NCBI GenBank assembly: GCA_900546885.1
Contig: UREN01000004.1
Coordinates: forward strand, 1 to 62,456
From: an uncultured Oscillospiraceae bacterium
GTDB lineage: Bacteria > Bacillota > Clostridia > Oscillospirales > Ruminococcaceae
DNA: 62,456 nucleotides
Direction: 5' to 3'
Below, one piece after another: positions 33,254 to 42,877 of this stretch. Below the pieces are notes generated by a model that saw only the letters and a program-made list of their open reading frames with translations, was not told where the DNA came from and ran no database searches. The number at the start of each line of letters is the position of its first letter. The first letter of the stretch is position 1. The position numbers and the translations under genes were made by a program.

Positions 33254-33889
33254 ATGACAGCATATCACATGGATGTTTTGCGCGCAGGGCAGTTGCAGCC
33301 GTGCCTGGGCTGGTATGCCCGGCAGGGTGCCGACGGGCGCTGGGCGCCCATGGCCGCCGCGCCCGGGGCACGGGTGGAATTTTGGGCTGCGTGGCACAGC
33401 GCCGCCCCGCAGGCTGTTCTAGGGGTGTGCAGCGCTGTTTCGCCCTGCCCGCAGGCCCGGGCGCTGGCCGGGCAGTTCGGCGCGCGCGGCGTTTTTCTTT
33501 TGCCGCCCGCCCTGCCCGGCACCGGCGCCGCGCCGCTGGCCTTTCTTCTGAAAAATGCCGCCCGGCGCGCCCCGCAGGGGATGCGGGTGCTGGCCGCACT
33601 GCCCGTCAAAACGGGTGCCGCGCTGCTGGGCGCCTATTTTGACGCCGGCTTTGTGCTGTGTGCCATGCGCGGGCTGTTTGAGCTGCGGCCGCACTTCATT
33701 TTTTTGTACGCGCCCGGTGCCCGGCGCACCCCGCAGGTATGGGTGCCCGCTGCAGATACGCTGGCGCTTTCCCGCGCGCTGGCACATGGCGCCACGGGCC
33801 TTGCGCTGAAGCGCAGCGGGCAGGGTGCCTGTGTCGGGCTTTGCGCACCGTTCAAAAATGCACAAAATTCCCTCTTTTGCATCCCATAA
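33254..33889 (+). CDS. Probable GNAT-like protein of unknown function
   Basis: 211 residues from ATG at 33254, preceded by AGGGGGAAG; the longer frame upstream has no site. The middle segment ends GAYFDAGFVLCAMRGLFELRPHFIFLY, like the C-terminal beta-strands of GNAT acyltransferases. LPVKTGAALLGAYF would be the helix before. The acetyl-CoA P-loop (Q/RxxGxG/A) is not obvious. The protein is Ala-rich and GC-rich in codon use. It ends 19 bases before the V-ATPase promoter on the same strand. Function unknown; GNAT relation is an inference. Confidence 0.5.
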   Translation: MTAYHMDVLRAGQLQPCLGWYARQGADGRWAPMAAAPGARVEFWAAWHSAAPQAVLGVCSAVSPCPQARALAGQFGARGVFLLPPALPGTGAAPLAFLLKNAARRAPQGMRVLAALPVKTGAALLGAYFDAGFVLCAMRGLFELRPHFIFLYAPGARRTPQVWVPAADTLALSRALAHGATGLALKRSGQGACVGLCAPFKNAQNSLFCIP

Positions 33890-33907
33890 ATTTTCTGCAG
33901 GCTTCCC

Positions 33908-33936
33908 TTGATATTTCCCGGGGAAGAGAGTATGCT
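33908..33936 (+). promoter_or_regulatory. Promoter of the V/A-type ATPase operon
   Basis: TTGATA (33908-33913), a 17-bp spacer, then TATGCT (33931-33936). It lies about 80 bases before the first ATPase gene and is the only good promoter seen before the terminator at 42720. Confidence 0.75.
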
Positions 33937-34014
33937 AAATTCCGATATTGATGCAGGCGGCCGGGCAGGGGGCGCCCCGCCCGGCCAAAAGCAAAGCAGG
34001 AGGTGTTTTCTGCC

Positions 34015-34326
34015 ATGGAGCAATTTGTAGAATTGATGCTTGCGACAGACCGCAAGGCGCGCGAGATGATTGACAAAGCACGCCAGGCAAAAGCGCAGGC
34101 CGTGGCCGATGCACAAAAGCAGGCGGAAGAAATTTGCGCCGCCGATGAAAAGCGCCTGGCCGCGGGCAAGGCCCAGGTGGATGCCGCCCTTGCCGAAGAA
34201 AAACAGGCGCAGGCAAAAGCGCTGGATGAGGAATTTCTGCGCGCCAAGCATGCGCTGGACGGCCGCTTTGACGCAAACCGCGACGCCTGGCTGGACGGGC
34301 TGTGCCAACGCATGTTTGAGGCATAA
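34015..34326 (+). CDS. V/A-type ATPase peripheral stalk subunit G/H
   Basis: 103 residues, start chosen by AGGAGGTG 9 bases upstream. The sequence is a nearly continuous amphipathic helix with Ala/Lys/Glu heptads (KAREMIDKARQAKAQAVADAQKQ and on), the form of the G/H coiled-coil subunit that pairs with subunit E as peripheral stalk. Being first in the operon fits other V/A-type ATPase operons. Coiled-coil composition makes family assignment by sequence weak, but position makes it secure. Confidence 0.85.
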   Translation: MEQFVELMLATDRKAREMIDKARQAKAQAVADAQKQAEEICAADEKRLAAGKAQVDAALAEEKQAQAKALDEEFLRAKHALDGRFDANRDAWLDGLCQRMFEA

Positions 34327-34369
34327 AAGCATGCGCTGCCCTGTATAGGCAAGAAGGGAGGCCCCGCAA

Positions 34370-35422
34370 ATGCTGGACGGGCTCAGCACACTTGCCATCG
34401 TGCCGAAGGCCAAGGCCATTGCGGCGCGGCGGCTGACAAAAAGCGAATATGAGGCGCTGGCGCGCAAGCGCAGTGTCATTGAGGTGACGGCGGCGCTGCA
34501 GGCACACCCCTCTTTTAAAAAATGCCTGGCGGGCGTATCCCAAACAAACCTGCACCGGGCGCAGCTGGAAGAGGCGTTGCGCAAAGATATCTTTTTTAAG
34601 TACGAATCGCTGATGCGCTATTCTTTCCGCAAGGGGCATTTCGGGGCGTATTTTCTGATGCGCTGCGAGATAGACGAGCTGCTCACCAAACTGCGGCTGC
34701 TCTCGATGGGGTTCCACCATCATTATATTGTGCACCTGCCGGGTTTTCTGGCAGATAAAACCAGCTTCAGCCTTCTGGCGCTGGCCAAAGCGCAAACGCC
34801 TGCCCAGTGCCTGCCGGTGCTGGCGGGCACGCCCTATGCAAAGGTGCTGCAAAGCGTGCTGCCGGCGCAGGGCGAGGCGCTGGATTACTTGGCCTGCGAG
34901 CATGCGTTTGAAACCTACTATTACGGCACGGTGCTGCAGCTTATCTCGCGCGATTTAAAGGGTGCGGCCGCCAAAGACACCCGCCTTTTGTTTTTGCAGC
35001 AGGCCGAAATTTACAACCTGGACATGCTGTACCGCGCCAAAACATTTTTTGCCGGGCAGTTTACGCCCGCCGTGCTGTGCCGCCTGCTGCTTCCCTATTG
35101 GAACGTGCTGAGCCAGCGCAAAATGGAACAGCTTGCCGCTGCGCGCGACACGGCGGAATTTTTGCGCCTGTACAACGCCTCCCGTGCGGCCGCCCTGTAT
35201 GGCGAACGGCGCGAGGGCGGCGCGGGCAGCGCAGAAATCTGCGAGCAGCGCGTGCTGCGGCGCAGCGCCGAGCGGCTGATTCATTTTTCTTCCACGCCGC
35301 ACACAGTGCTGGCGGCGCTGCTGGTGCTTTGCGACATTGAGCGCAGCAACATCATCAACATCATCGAGGGCGTGCGCTACGGCCTTTCGCCGGACGACAT
35401 TGCCGCGTTTTTGAAATACTGA
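34370..35422 (+). CDS. ntpC: V/A-type ATPase subunit C (d-type)
   Basis: 350 residues, all-helical, with the AC39/subunit C pattern: an early helical block with FFKYESLMRYSFRKGHFGAYFLMRCEIDELLTKLRLL, a central QAEIYNLDMLYRAKTFF, and late CDIERSNIINIIEGVRYGLSPDDI. This funnel-shaped subunit links the rotor shaft (D and F) to the membrane ring. AAGGGAGG precedes the ATG. It lies between the G/H and I genes. Confidence 0.9.
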   Translation: MLDGLSTLAIVPKAKAIAARRLTKSEYEALARKRSVIEVTAALQAHPSFKKCLAGVSQTNLHRAQLEEALRKDIFFKYESLMRYSFRKGHFGAYFLMRCEIDELLTKLRLLSMGFHHHYIVHLPGFLADKTSFSLLALAKAQTPAQCLPVLAGTPYAKVLQSVLPAQGEALDYLACEHAFETYYYGTVLQLISRDLKGAAAKDTRLLFLQQAEIYNLDMLYRAKTFFAGQFTPAVLCRLLLPYWNVLSQRKMEQLAAARDTAEFLRLYNASRAAALYGERREGGAGSAEICEQRVLRRSAERLIHFSSTPHTVLAALLVLCDIERSNIINIIEGVRYGLSPDDIAAFLKY

Positions 35423-35468
35423 TGCCGCGCCCGCGTGCGGGCAGGCAAAAAGTGAGGTGCATTTGTGC

Positions 35469-37421
35469 ATGGGCATGGTAAAGATGGAGCACGTGAACAT
35501 CTATGGCGACGGGCGCGAGCCGCGTGCCGCGCTGGAGCTGCTTGCGGGGCTCTCCTGCTTTGACCCGGACGACGCAAAGGCGTTCGTGGCGCAGCAGTCC
35601 GCCCAGGAGGAAGAAAACCTGTTCGAGCCCCTGCTGGCGCAGGCGCTGGGCCTTTTGAAAGATTTGGGCAAGGCGCCGCCGGAAACGCAGACAGCGCCGC
35701 AGCGCGCCTTTGCGTTTGACGAGGTGCAAAGCACGGTGGAAAAATTTGCCGCAGAGGTGGCCGAGCGCGGCCAGCGCATGGCAGAGCTGAATGCGCGCAT
35801 TGCCTCGTGCGAGCAGACAAAAGAGCAGCTGTATCACCTGACGGGCCTTGACGCCACCATGGATGAAATTTTCAGCTGCAAGTTCCTGAAGGTGCGCTTT
35901 GGCCGCCTGCCGAAGGACAGCTATGTGAAGCTGCCCTATTACGAGGACGGCACGTTCACCTTCCGCCAGTATGACTTTGACGGCGAATTTTACTGGGGCA
36001 TGTATTTTGTGCCTGCCGAGCACGCCGAGGCAGTGGATTCCATTTTCGCCTCGCTGTTCTTCGAACGGCTCTGGGTGCCCGATTTTGTGCACGGCACCCC
36101 GCAGGACGCCATTGCCAAGCTCATCAGCGAGCAGCAGCAGCTTTCGGCCGAGCGCGACGCGCTTTCCCAAATGGCCGATGTGGCCACCCCGGCCGATTTG
36201 GAGCTTTTGTGCCAGATGACGCTGTGGCTGCACTATGAGGCCCAGGTGTTCAGCATGCGGCGCTATGTGGTGCTGCTGGATCATTCCTATTATATCAGCG
36301 GGTATGTGCCCGCGGCGCGCCTGGAGGAAGTGGAACAGACGCTTAAGCGCGTGCCGGGCGTGCGCCTGCTGAGCGATGAGGCCGCGGGCGTGGACGCCAG
36401 GCTGGCCGGGAACACCCCGCCGGTAGAGCTGAAGAACAACTGGTTCTCGCGCCCGTTCGAGATGTTTGTAAAAATGTACGGCCTGCCGGGTTATGGCGAT
36501 TTGGACCCAACGCTTTTTGTCAGCATCACCTACGCCATCCTGTTCGGCGTGATGTTCGGCGATGTGGGCCAGGGCATCCTGCTGGGGCTGATTGGCTTCT
36601 TCATCATGTATAAAAAGATGCATATGGAGATTGGGCTCATCCTCACAAGGTGCAGTGTGTTCTCGGTGCTGTTCGGGTTTGTGTACGGCAGCGTGTTCGG
36701 CTTTGAGCATGCGCTGGACGGCATGTACCGCGCCATGGGCTTTGCCGAAAAGCCGGTGGAAGTGCTGCAGCCCGATTCCATCAACACCATTCTTATTTTG
36801 AGCGTGGCGGCCGGTGTGTTCATCATTGTGGCGGCCATCCTCACAGGCGTTGCCTCGGAAATGCGCCGCGGCAAGGCCGTGAAAGCCGTCTTTTCCGTAA
36901 ACGGGCTGGCCGGCCTTGTGTTCTACCTCTCGCTTATTGCCCTGCTGCTGAGCGTGGTGGGCATTCCGCTTCCCTTTGTGGGCAGCGTGCCCTTCCTGAT
37001 TGTGTGCCTGGTGGTGCCGTTTGTGATGATGTATTTTGCCGAGCCCATTGTGCAGCTTTCCGAGGGCAACAAGCCCGGCAAGCCCGGCGAAATCATTCTC
37101 AACGGCTTTTTCGAAATGTTCGACGCCATGCTGAGCTTTGCCTCCAACACCATGAGCTTTTTGCGTGTGGGCGGCTTTGTGCTGGCCCATGCGGGCATGA
37201 TGACGGTGGTGTTCACCCTGGCCGAAATGACAGGCGGCCCGCTGTATGTGCTGATTGTGGTGGTGGGCAACCTGTTTGTGATGGCGCTGGAGGGCCTGTT
37301 TGTGGGCATCCAGGTGCTGCGTCTGGAATTTTACGAGATATTCAGCCGCTTCTTTGATGCAAACGGCAGGCCCTTTACCCCGCTTTGCTTCCAAAGCCTT
37401 GCGCAGCGCGCGCAAAGCTGA
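35469..37421 (+). CDS. ntpI: V/A-type ATPase subunit I (a-type)
   Basis: 650 residues; ATG at 35469, 9 bases after GAGGTG. The N-terminal half (about 330 residues) is soluble with coiled-coil stretches. It ends at a conserved TPPVELKNNWFSRPFEMFVKMYGLPGYGDLDP, the signature just before the membrane part. About seven helices follow. The late helix SNTMSFLRVGGFVLAHAGM contains the essential Arg facing the rotor ring. This is the ion-path stator subunit. A weak GGTGC/GCACC hairpin with four T follows its stop, ahead of the proteolipid gene. Confidence 0.95.
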   Translation: MGMVKMEHVNIYGDGREPRAALELLAGLSCFDPDDAKAFVAQQSAQEEENLFEPLLAQALGLLKDLGKAPPETQTAPQRAFAFDEVQSTVEKFAAEVAERGQRMAELNARIASCEQTKEQLYHLTGLDATMDEIFSCKFLKVRFGRLPKDSYVKLPYYEDGTFTFRQYDFDGEFYWGMYFVPAEHAEAVDSIFASLFFERLWVPDFVHGTPQDAIAKLISEQQQLSAERDALSQMADVATPADLELLCQMTLWLHYEAQVFSMRRYVVLLDHSYYISGYVPAARLEEVEQTLKRVPGVRLLSDEAAGVDARLAGNTPPVELKNNWFSRPFEMFVKMYGLPGYGDLDPTLFVSITYAILFGVMFGDVGQGILLGLIGFFIMYKKMHMEIGLILTRCSVFSVLFGFVYGSVFGFEHALDGMYRAMGFAEKPVEVLQPDSINTILILSVAAGVFIIVAAILTGVASEMRRGKAVKAVFSVNGLAGLVFYLSLIALLLSVVGIPLPFVGSVPFLIVCLVVPFVMMYFAEPIVQLSEGNKPGKPGEIILNGFFEMFDAMLSFASNTMSFLRVGGFVLAHAGMMTVVFTLAEMTGGPLYVLIVVVGNLFVMALEGLFVGIQVLRLEFYEIFSRFFDANGRPFTPLCFQSLAQRAQS

Positions 37422-37494
37422 ACCGCGGTGCCCAAAGCACCTTTTCCATTTTGAAATGCTGCGTGCCGTGCGCGCGCAAAGGAGGAAAATTCTC

Positions 37495-37830
37495 ATGAAA
37501 CAGATGAAACACAAAGCCCGTATCCTGCTGGTGCTCGCCCTGGCCCTTGTGCTGGCGTGCGCCTTCTCTTCCCTGGCATTTGCAGAAGGCGAAAGCGCCG
37601 CAGCGCCCGCCGATATGAACAGCGGCCTGGGCTACCTGGCCGCGGCCCTCAGCGTGGGCATTGCAGGCATTGGCGCCGGCATCGCCGTGGGCGCGGGCGC
37701 CCCGGCCGCCATTGGCGCTTTGACGGAAGACCCGAAAAGCTTCGGCAAGGCGCTGATTTTCGTGGCGTTGGGCGAAGGCATCGCCCTGTACGGCATGCTT
37801 ATCTCCATCCTCATTCTGTCCAGGCTGTAA
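37495..37830 (+). CDS. ntpK: V/A-type ATPase proteolipid subunit K (single hairpin with leader)
   Basis: 111 residues; AAAGGAGG upstream. A basic start and a hydrophobic leader ending SSLAFAEG look like a signal peptide. The mature part is one two-helix hairpin: helix GYLAAALSVGIAGIGAGIAVG, polar loop ALTEDPKSFGKA, helix with VALGEGIALYGML whose Glu carries the ion. Enterococcal NtpK is a double hairpin of 16 kDa; this is the 8-kDa form. The first helix shows no Gln or Thr in ion-ligand position, so proton use is as likely as sodium. That reading is an inference. Confidence 0.92.
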   Translation: MKQMKHKARILLVLALALVLACAFSSLAFAEGESAAAPADMNSGLGYLAAALSVGIAGIGAGIAVGAGAPAAIGALTEDPKSFGKALIFVALGEGIALYGMLISILILSRL

Positions 37831-37833
37831 GCC

Positions 37834-38142
37834 ATGAAATACTTTCTGATCAGCGATAATGTGGACACGCTGGCCGGCATGCGCCTTGTGGGCGTGCACG
37901 GCGTGGTGGTGCATGAAGAGGATGAGGTGCGCGCCGCGCTGGAAAAAGCCTGTGCAGACGAAGAGATTGGCCTTGTGCTCATCACCGACAAGCTGGTGGC
38001 CAAATGCGCCGACACCGTGTTTGCATACAAGCTGGGGCGCAAGCGCCCGCTGATTGTAGAAATGCCGGACCGCCACAGCGATTCCAACCCCGGCGACAGC
38101 ATCCGGCGCTACATCTCTGAAGTGGTTGGCGTGAAGATTTGA
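37834..38142 (+). CDS. ntpG: V/A-type ATPase subunit F
   Basis: 102 residues. KYFLISDNVDTLAGMRLVGVHGVVV, the EEIGLVLITDKLVAK block and RPLIVEMPD are the Rossmann-like subunit F pattern, with a C-terminal helix (SIRRYISEVVGVKI) that inserts along the central shaft. Three bases separate it from the proteolipid stop. It binds subunit D in the rotor. Confidence 0.93.
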   Translation: MKYFLISDNVDTLAGMRLVGVHGVVVHEEDEVRAALEKACADEEIGLVLITDKLVAKCADTVFAYKLGRKRPLIVEMPDRHSDSNPGDSIRRYISEVVGVKI

Positions 38143-38152
38143 GGTGAAGGCA

Positions 38153-38782
38153 ATGGCACAGAAAAATAAACAAGCCCCCTTTGGCACACAGAGTTCGGCC
38201 GATGCGCAGCGCAGCGAGATGTTTGAAGCATCCGTGCTGAAAAGCGCCTCGATGGAGGCGCAGCAAATTGTACAGGAGGGCGAAAAAGAGGCCCGGCAGA
38301 TTGTAGAGCAGGCGCGCCACAGCAGCGTGGATACGCAGCTGGACGCCTACCGCCGCGCCGCCAAGCGCGCGGCCGCGCTGGAGGCCGCCGTGGCCCGGCG
38401 GGAAAACCGCGACAGGCTGCTGCGCTACCGCACACAGCTTGTAAACGGCCTGTTTGCCGAAGCGCAGGAGGCCGCGCTGGCCTTTGCGCAAAGCGGGCAG
38501 GCGTATGCCGCCTTTGTGCAGGCCGCGCTGGCGCGCCACAGGGACGCCTGCGCGCAGGGGCCCTGCCGCGTGCTGGTGCGGAAAGCCGATTTGGATGCGC
38601 TGGCCGGCGCGGTAAAAGCCGCCCTGCCGGGCTGCAAGTACGAGCTGTGCGCAGACGCCGCCATTGCTTTGGGCGGCGCCAAACTTGCGTGCGGCAACGT
38701 GCTGTTTGACGAGACGCTGGACGACCGCCTTGCCTCGCTGCGCGAGGAATTTCTGGGCCGTTGCGGCCTGCGTGTGCAGTAA
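38153..38782 (+). CDS. ntpE: V/A-type ATPase subunit E
   Basis: 209 residues from ATG at 38153, 6 bases after GAGGTG. A long N-terminal helix rich in Glu/Ala/Arg (KSASMEAQQIVQEGEKEARQ region) is followed by a globular C-terminal half. That half ends NVLFDETLDDRLASLREEFLGR, the usual end of subunit E. It forms the peripheral stalk with the G/H subunit at the operon start. The 3' half of the helical region is more Ala/Arg-rich than in well-studied homologues, in line with the genome's GC content. Confidence 0.88.
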   Translation: MAQKNKQAPFGTQSSADAQRSEMFEASVLKSASMEAQQIVQEGEKEARQIVEQARHSSVDTQLDAYRRAAKRAAALEAAVARRENRDRLLRYRTQLVNGLFAEAQEAALAFAQSGQAYAAFVQAALARHRDACAQGPCRVLVRKADLDALAGAVKAALPGCKYELCADAAIALGGAKLACGNVLFDETLDDRLASLREEFLGRCGLRVQ

Positions 38783-38827
38783 AGGCCGCGCAAAACATGC
38801 AACCGGCAGATCAAGAAGGAGCAAGCC

Positions 38828-40615
38828 ATGAACGACACGATCTATTCGATCAACGGGCCCGTTGTCACCCTGCGGGGCGCGCGCGGCTTTTCCATGATGG
38901 AAATGGTGTATGTAGGCGAGGTGGGGCTGATTGGCGAGGTGATTGGCATCACTTCGGAAAAAACCACCATTCAGGTGTATGAGGACACCGCTGGCCTGAA
39001 AGTGGGCGAACCCGTGCGCGGCACGGGCGCGCCGCTGTGCGCCACACTGGGCCCTGGCATTATGCAGAATATTTTTGACGGCATCGAGCGCCCGCTGGCC
39101 ACCATTGCACAAGAACACGGCGCTTTTATTGCCAGCGGCGTGCATGTGGCCAGCCTGGACGAGCACAAGCTGTGGGATGTGACGGTGCTGGTAAAGCCCG
39201 GCCAGCAGGTGACGGGCGGCAGCTTTATTGCCAGTTGCCCGGAAACCAGCATCATCACGCACAAAAGCATGGTGCCGCCGGACGTCTCCGGCACGGTTAC
39301 CTGGGCGGCAGAAAACGGGCAGTACACCATTCAGGACCCCATCTGCAAGGTAAAAACGCCGCGCGGGGAAGAGCGCACGCTGTACCTTGCGCAAAAATGG
39401 CCCATCCGCACGCCGCGCCCCGTGGCCCTGCGCGAGGCCATCAGCCGCCCGCTGGTCACAGGCCAGCGCGTCATCGACAGCCTGTTCCCCATCGCCAAGG
39501 GCGGCGCGGCCGCTGTGCCGGGCGGTTTTGGCACAGGCAAAACCATGACGCAGCACCAGCTTGCCAAGTGGTGCGACGCAGATATCATTGTATATGTGGG
39601 CTGCGGCGAGCGCGGCAACGAGATGACGCAGGTGCTGAACGAGTTCAGCGAGCTGGAGGACCCGAAGAGCGGCAAACCCATGACCGAGCGCACCACCCTG
39701 ATTGCCAACACCTCCAACATGCCGGTTGCGGCGCGTGAGGCGTCTATTTACACGGGCGTGACGCTGGCGGAATATTACCGCGACATGGGCTACGATGTGG
39801 CCATGATGGCCGATTCCACCTCGCGCTGGGCCGAAGCGCTGCGCGAAATTTCCGGCCGTCTGGAAGAAATGCCTGCGGAAGAGGGCTTCCCCGCCTATCT
39901 GCCCAGCCGCCTTGCGGCTTTTTACGAGCGCGCGGGCTGTGTGAAAAGCCTGAACGGCGAGAAGGGCAGCGTCTCCATCATTGGCGCCGTTTCGCCCCAG
40001 GGCTCTGATTTTTCCGAGCCCGTCACCCAGAACACCAAGCGCTTTGTGCGCTGCTTTCTTGCGCTGGATAAATCGCTGGCATATGCCCGCCATTATCCGG
40101 CCATCAACTGGACGCTGAGCTACAGCGAATATTACGAGGACCTGGACCCCTACTACACGGCGAACCTGGGCGAGGAGTTCTGCGCGCTGCGCGGGCGCAT
40201 GCTGGGCCTTCTGAGCGAGGAAAACAAGCTGATGGAAATTGTAAAGCTCATCGGCTCGGACGTTTTGCCCGATTCGCAGAAGGTGACGCTGGAGACCGCG
40301 CGCGTCATCCGCGTGGGCTTTTTGCAGCAAAACGCCTTCCACCAGAACGACACCTATGTGCCGCTGGAAAAACAGCTTTGGATGATGCGGGCCATCCTGC
40401 ATTTGTACGACAAGGCCAGCGCCCTCAGCGCCGGGGGCGTGCCGGTGAGCGACATGACGGCCGCCGGCCTGTTTGACAAACTGGTGAAGGCCAAATACGA
40501 GATACCGAACGACAAGCCCGAACTGTTTGGCGAATATGAAAAAGAGATAGACGGCATCTGTGAAAAACTGCTGGCGGCGCGCGCGGGCGCGCAGGCGCCA
40601 GTCGGAAGGGAGTGA
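38828..40615 (+). CDS. ntpA: V/A-type ATPase catalytic subunit A
   Basis: 595 residues, standard length. The P-loop is PGGFGTGKT at about 231-239. The catalytic region GCGERGNEM follows. The non-homologous insert of A subunits spans about 90-190. [45 protein letters not shown] is the strongly conserved central block. It hydrolyses or makes ATP in the A3B3 head. AGAAGGAG precedes the ATG. The P-loop has Gly in place of the usual Pro (GPFG to GGFG), a conservative variation. Confidence 0.97.
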   Translation: MNDTIYSINGPVVTLRGARGFSMMEMVYVGEVGLIGEVIGITSEKTTIQVYEDTAGLKVGEPVRGTGAPLCATLGPGIMQNIFDGIERPLATIAQEHGAFIASGVHVASLDEHKLWDVTVLVKPGQQVTGGSFIASCPETSIITHKSMVPPDVSGTVTWAAENGQYTIQDPICKVKTPRGEERTLYLAQKWPIRTPRPVALREAISRPLVTGQRVIDSLFPIAKGGAAAVPGGFGTGKTMTQHQLAKWCDADIIVYVGCGERGNEMTQVLNEFSELEDPKSGKPMTERTTLIANTSNMPVAAREASIYTGVTLAEYYRDMGYDVAMMADSTSRWAEALREISGRLEEMPAEEGFPAYLPSRLAAFYERAGCVKSLNGEKGSVSIIGAVSPQGSDFSEPVTQNTKRFVRCFLALDKSLAYARHYPAINWTLSYSEYYEDLDPYYTANLGEEFCALRGRMLGLLSEENKLMEIVKLIGSDVLPDSQKVTLETARVIRVGFLQQNAFHQNDTYVPLEKQLWMMRAILHLYDKASALSAGGVPVSDMTAAGLFDKLVKAKYEIPNDKPELFGEYEKEIDGICEKLLAARAGAQAPVGRE

Positions 40616-40620
40616 GCGGC

Positions 40621-41994
40621 ATGGCCATGGAATATCTGGGCCTTTCTGACATCAACGGCCCGCTTGTGGCGCTGGACGGCGTCTCGGGCGTGGGCTTTGA
40701 AGAGATGGTGCGCATCCAGACGGCCGCCGGCCCGCGTGCGGGCCGCGTGGTGGCGCTGGAGGGAGAGCGCGCCGTCGTTCAGGTGTTTGCCGGCACCTCT
40801 GGCATGGACCTTTCGCACGCCTCTACCCGTTTTTCCGGCCACCCCATGCGCCTTGCGCTTGCGGACGAGATTGTGGGCCGCATCTTCAACGGCGCAGGCG
40901 AGCCGGTGGACGGCCTTGGCCCCGTGTATGCCGACCATTATGCCGATATCAACGGCAGCGCCATCAACCCGGTAAGCCGCGCCTACCCGCGCAACTATAT
41001 CCGCACGGGCATCTCTTCTATTGACACGCTCATCACGCTGATCCGCGGGCAAAAGCTGCCCATTTTTTCCGGCTCTGGCATGAGCCACAACCAGCTTGCC
41101 GCGCAGATTGTGCGCCAGGCCCAGCTCAGCGAAGATTCCACCGAGAGCTTCGGCGTGGTGTTCTGTGCCATGGGCGTGACGAAAGACGTGGCTGAATACT
41201 TCCGCAAAAGCTTTGAGGAATCGGGCGCATTAAGCCGTGTGACGATGTTTTTGAACCTCTCGTCCGACCCCATCATCGAGCGCATTCTCACCCCGCGCTG
41301 CGCGCTGACAGCAGCGGAATACCTGGCGTTCGAAAAAGGCATGCATATCCTTGTGGTGATGACAGATATGACCAGCTATGCCGAGGCGCTGCGCGAATTT
41401 TCCTCTTCCAAGGGCGAAATTCCGGGGCGCAAGGGCTACCCCGGGTACCTGTATTCCGACTTTGCCAGCCTGTACGAGCGCGCGGGCGTCATTGCCGGGC
41501 GCAGCGGCAGCGTGACGCAGATTCCCATTCTCACCATGCCGAACGATGATATCACCCACCCCATCCCCGACCTGACGGGCTATATCACCGAGGGGCAGAT
41601 TGTGCTGGACCGCTATCTGGATCAGCAGGGCATCTACCCGCCCATCAGCGTGCTGCCCAGCCTTTCGCGCCTGATGAAGGACGGCATTGGCGAGGGTTAT
41701 ACCCGCAAAGACCACCCCGATGTCTCGAACCAGCTGTTTGCCAGCTATGCCAAGGTAAGCGATGCGCGCGGCCTGGCCAGCGTGATTGGCGAGGAAGAGC
41801 TTTCGCCCACCGATAAACTGTACCTCGATTTCGGCAACCACTTTGAAAAAGAGTTTCTGGGCCAGGGCCAAAACGAAAACCGCACCATCAGCGAAAGCCT
41901 GGACCTTGGCTGGCGCCTTTTGAGCATTCTGCCCCGCGAAGAGCTGGACCGCCTGGATGAAAAGGTGCTGGACGAACACTACCGCGCGCACTAA
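40621..41994 (+). CDS. ntpB: V/A-type ATPase regulatory subunit B
   Basis: 457 residues from ATG at 40621, preceded by AAGGGAG. As expected for the non-catalytic subunit, the P-loop is degenerate ([15 protein letters not shown]). The conserved [14 protein letters not shown] block appears as [51 protein letters not shown]. The ATG lies 5 bases after the subunit A stop, so expression is tightly linked. Confidence 0.97.
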   Translation: MAMEYLGLSDINGPLVALDGVSGVGFEEMVRIQTAAGPRAGRVVALEGERAVVQVFAGTSGMDLSHASTRFSGHPMRLALADEIVGRIFNGAGEPVDGLGPVYADHYADINGSAINPVSRAYPRNYIRTGISSIDTLITLIRGQKLPIFSGSGMSHNQLAAQIVRQAQLSEDSTESFGVVFCAMGVTKDVAEYFRKSFEESGALSRVTMFLNLSSDPIIERILTPRCALTAAEYLAFEKGMHILVVMTDMTSYAEALREFSSSKGEIPGRKGYPGYLYSDFASLYERAGVIAGRSGSVTQIPILTMPNDDITHPIPDLTGYITEGQIVLDRYLDQQGIYPPISVLPSLSRLMKDGIGEGYTRKDHPDVSNQLFASYAKVSDARGLASVIGEEELSPTDKLYLDFGNHFEKEFLGQGQNENRTISESLDLGWRLLSILPREELDRLDEKVLDEHYRAH

Positions 41995-42033
41995 GCGCCG
42001 TTTTGCCCACATACGCAAAGGAGGTGAGGGGCC

Positions 42034-42645
42034 GTGGCGGAACAGATTTTTCCCACAAAGGGCAACCTGATTGCCTGCAAAAAGAACCTGGAGCTGGCCA
42101 AGCTTGGCTTTGACCTGCTGGACCGCAAGCGCAATGTGCTGATGCGCGAGATGATGAAGCTTATTGACGTGGCGGCCGACATGCAAAAAGAGATTGGCGA
42201 CACCTTCCAGCGGGCCTACCGCGCGCTGCAAAACGCCAATATCACGCTGGGCATCGACCAATCGCTGGACAGCGTCGTGCCGGAAGAGCGCGGTTTTTCC
42301 ATGCACGGGCACAGCATCATGGGGGTAGACCTTCCCACCGGCGAAGTGCAGGCGGCCCCGCCCTTCCCCTATTACGGGTTCCGCAATTCAAACTCTCAGC
42401 TGGACGCCGCCTATATGGCTTTCGACCATGTAAAGCGCTTGTGTGCCAGGCTGGCGGGCATTGAAAACAGTGTATACCGCCTTGCCACCGCCATCAAAAA
42501 GACCCAGCGGCGCACCAATATGCTGGAGAATGTGGTCATCCCCCGCCTGGAGGAGAACATCCGCTTTATCTCCTCCACACTGGAGGAGCACGAGCGCGAG
42601 GAATTCACCCGTATGAAGGTCATCAAACGCCAGAAGGGCGGCTGA
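42034..42645 (+). CDS. ntpD: V/A-type ATPase subunit D
   Basis: 203 residues from a GTG start with an almost perfect AAAGGAGGTGA site. The two long helices of the central shaft are seen at the start (KGNLIACKKNLELAKLGFDLLDRKRNVLMREMM) and end (KKTQRRTNMLENVVIPRLEENIRFISSTLEEHEREEFTRMKVIKRQK). The C-terminal part is the conserved D signature. It is the last gene of the operon, before a strong terminator. Confidence 0.95.
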   Translation: MAEQIFPTKGNLIACKKNLELAKLGFDLLDRKRNVLMREMMKLIDVAADMQKEIGDTFQRAYRALQNANITLGIDQSLDSVVPEERGFSMHGHSIMGVDLPTGEVQAAPPFPYYGFRNSNSQLDAAYMAFDHVKRLCARLAGIENSVYRLATAIKKTQRRTNMLENVVIPRLEENIRFISSTLEEHEREEFTRMKVIKRQKGG

Positions 42646-42674
42646 ACCGGCGCCTCATAGCAATTGCTGTTCCC

Positions 42675-42720
42675 ACAGCCTTTCCGTCATCCTTACCGGA
42701 TGATGGAAAGGCTGTTTTTT
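42675..42720 (+). terminator. Terminator of the V/A-type ATPase operon
   Basis: An 18-bp stem with one G-T pair (42675-42692 with 42698-42715) and a 5-base loop is followed by six T. Confidence 0.95.
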
Positions 42721-42774
42721 ATGCATAGCTTCCAAAGTAATCAAGAAATATTTGTGAACTTTTTCTTAAAACAG

Positions 42775-42803
42775 TTGCATGAAGCCTGCAAAACACCTAT
42801 ACT
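42775..42803 (+). promoter_or_regulatory. Promoter of the MarR-ABC exporter operon
   Basis: TTGCAT (42775-42780), a 17-bp spacer, then TATACT (42798-42803). The AT-rich bases between it and the gene (42804-42870) include repeated TTAA-centred half-sites that could bind the MarR protein. Confidence 0.7.
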
Positions 42804-42877
42804 GTTCTTTAACCTGATTAAATAGGCTGCTTAAATATTAACTTCATTATCATTTTAAAAATACGGAGGCCTGCTCT

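Noticed and set aside
35361..37514. Open frame of 717 codons antisense to ATPase subunit I
   Set aside because: His/Gly/Gln-rich shadow of a conserved membrane protein.
37982..40402. Open frame of 806 codons on the minus strand through the ATPase E and A genes
   Set aside because: It is antisense to clearly conserved ATPase subunits, has no ribosome site and a Gln/His/Arg-rich composition expected from the complement of GC-rich codons.
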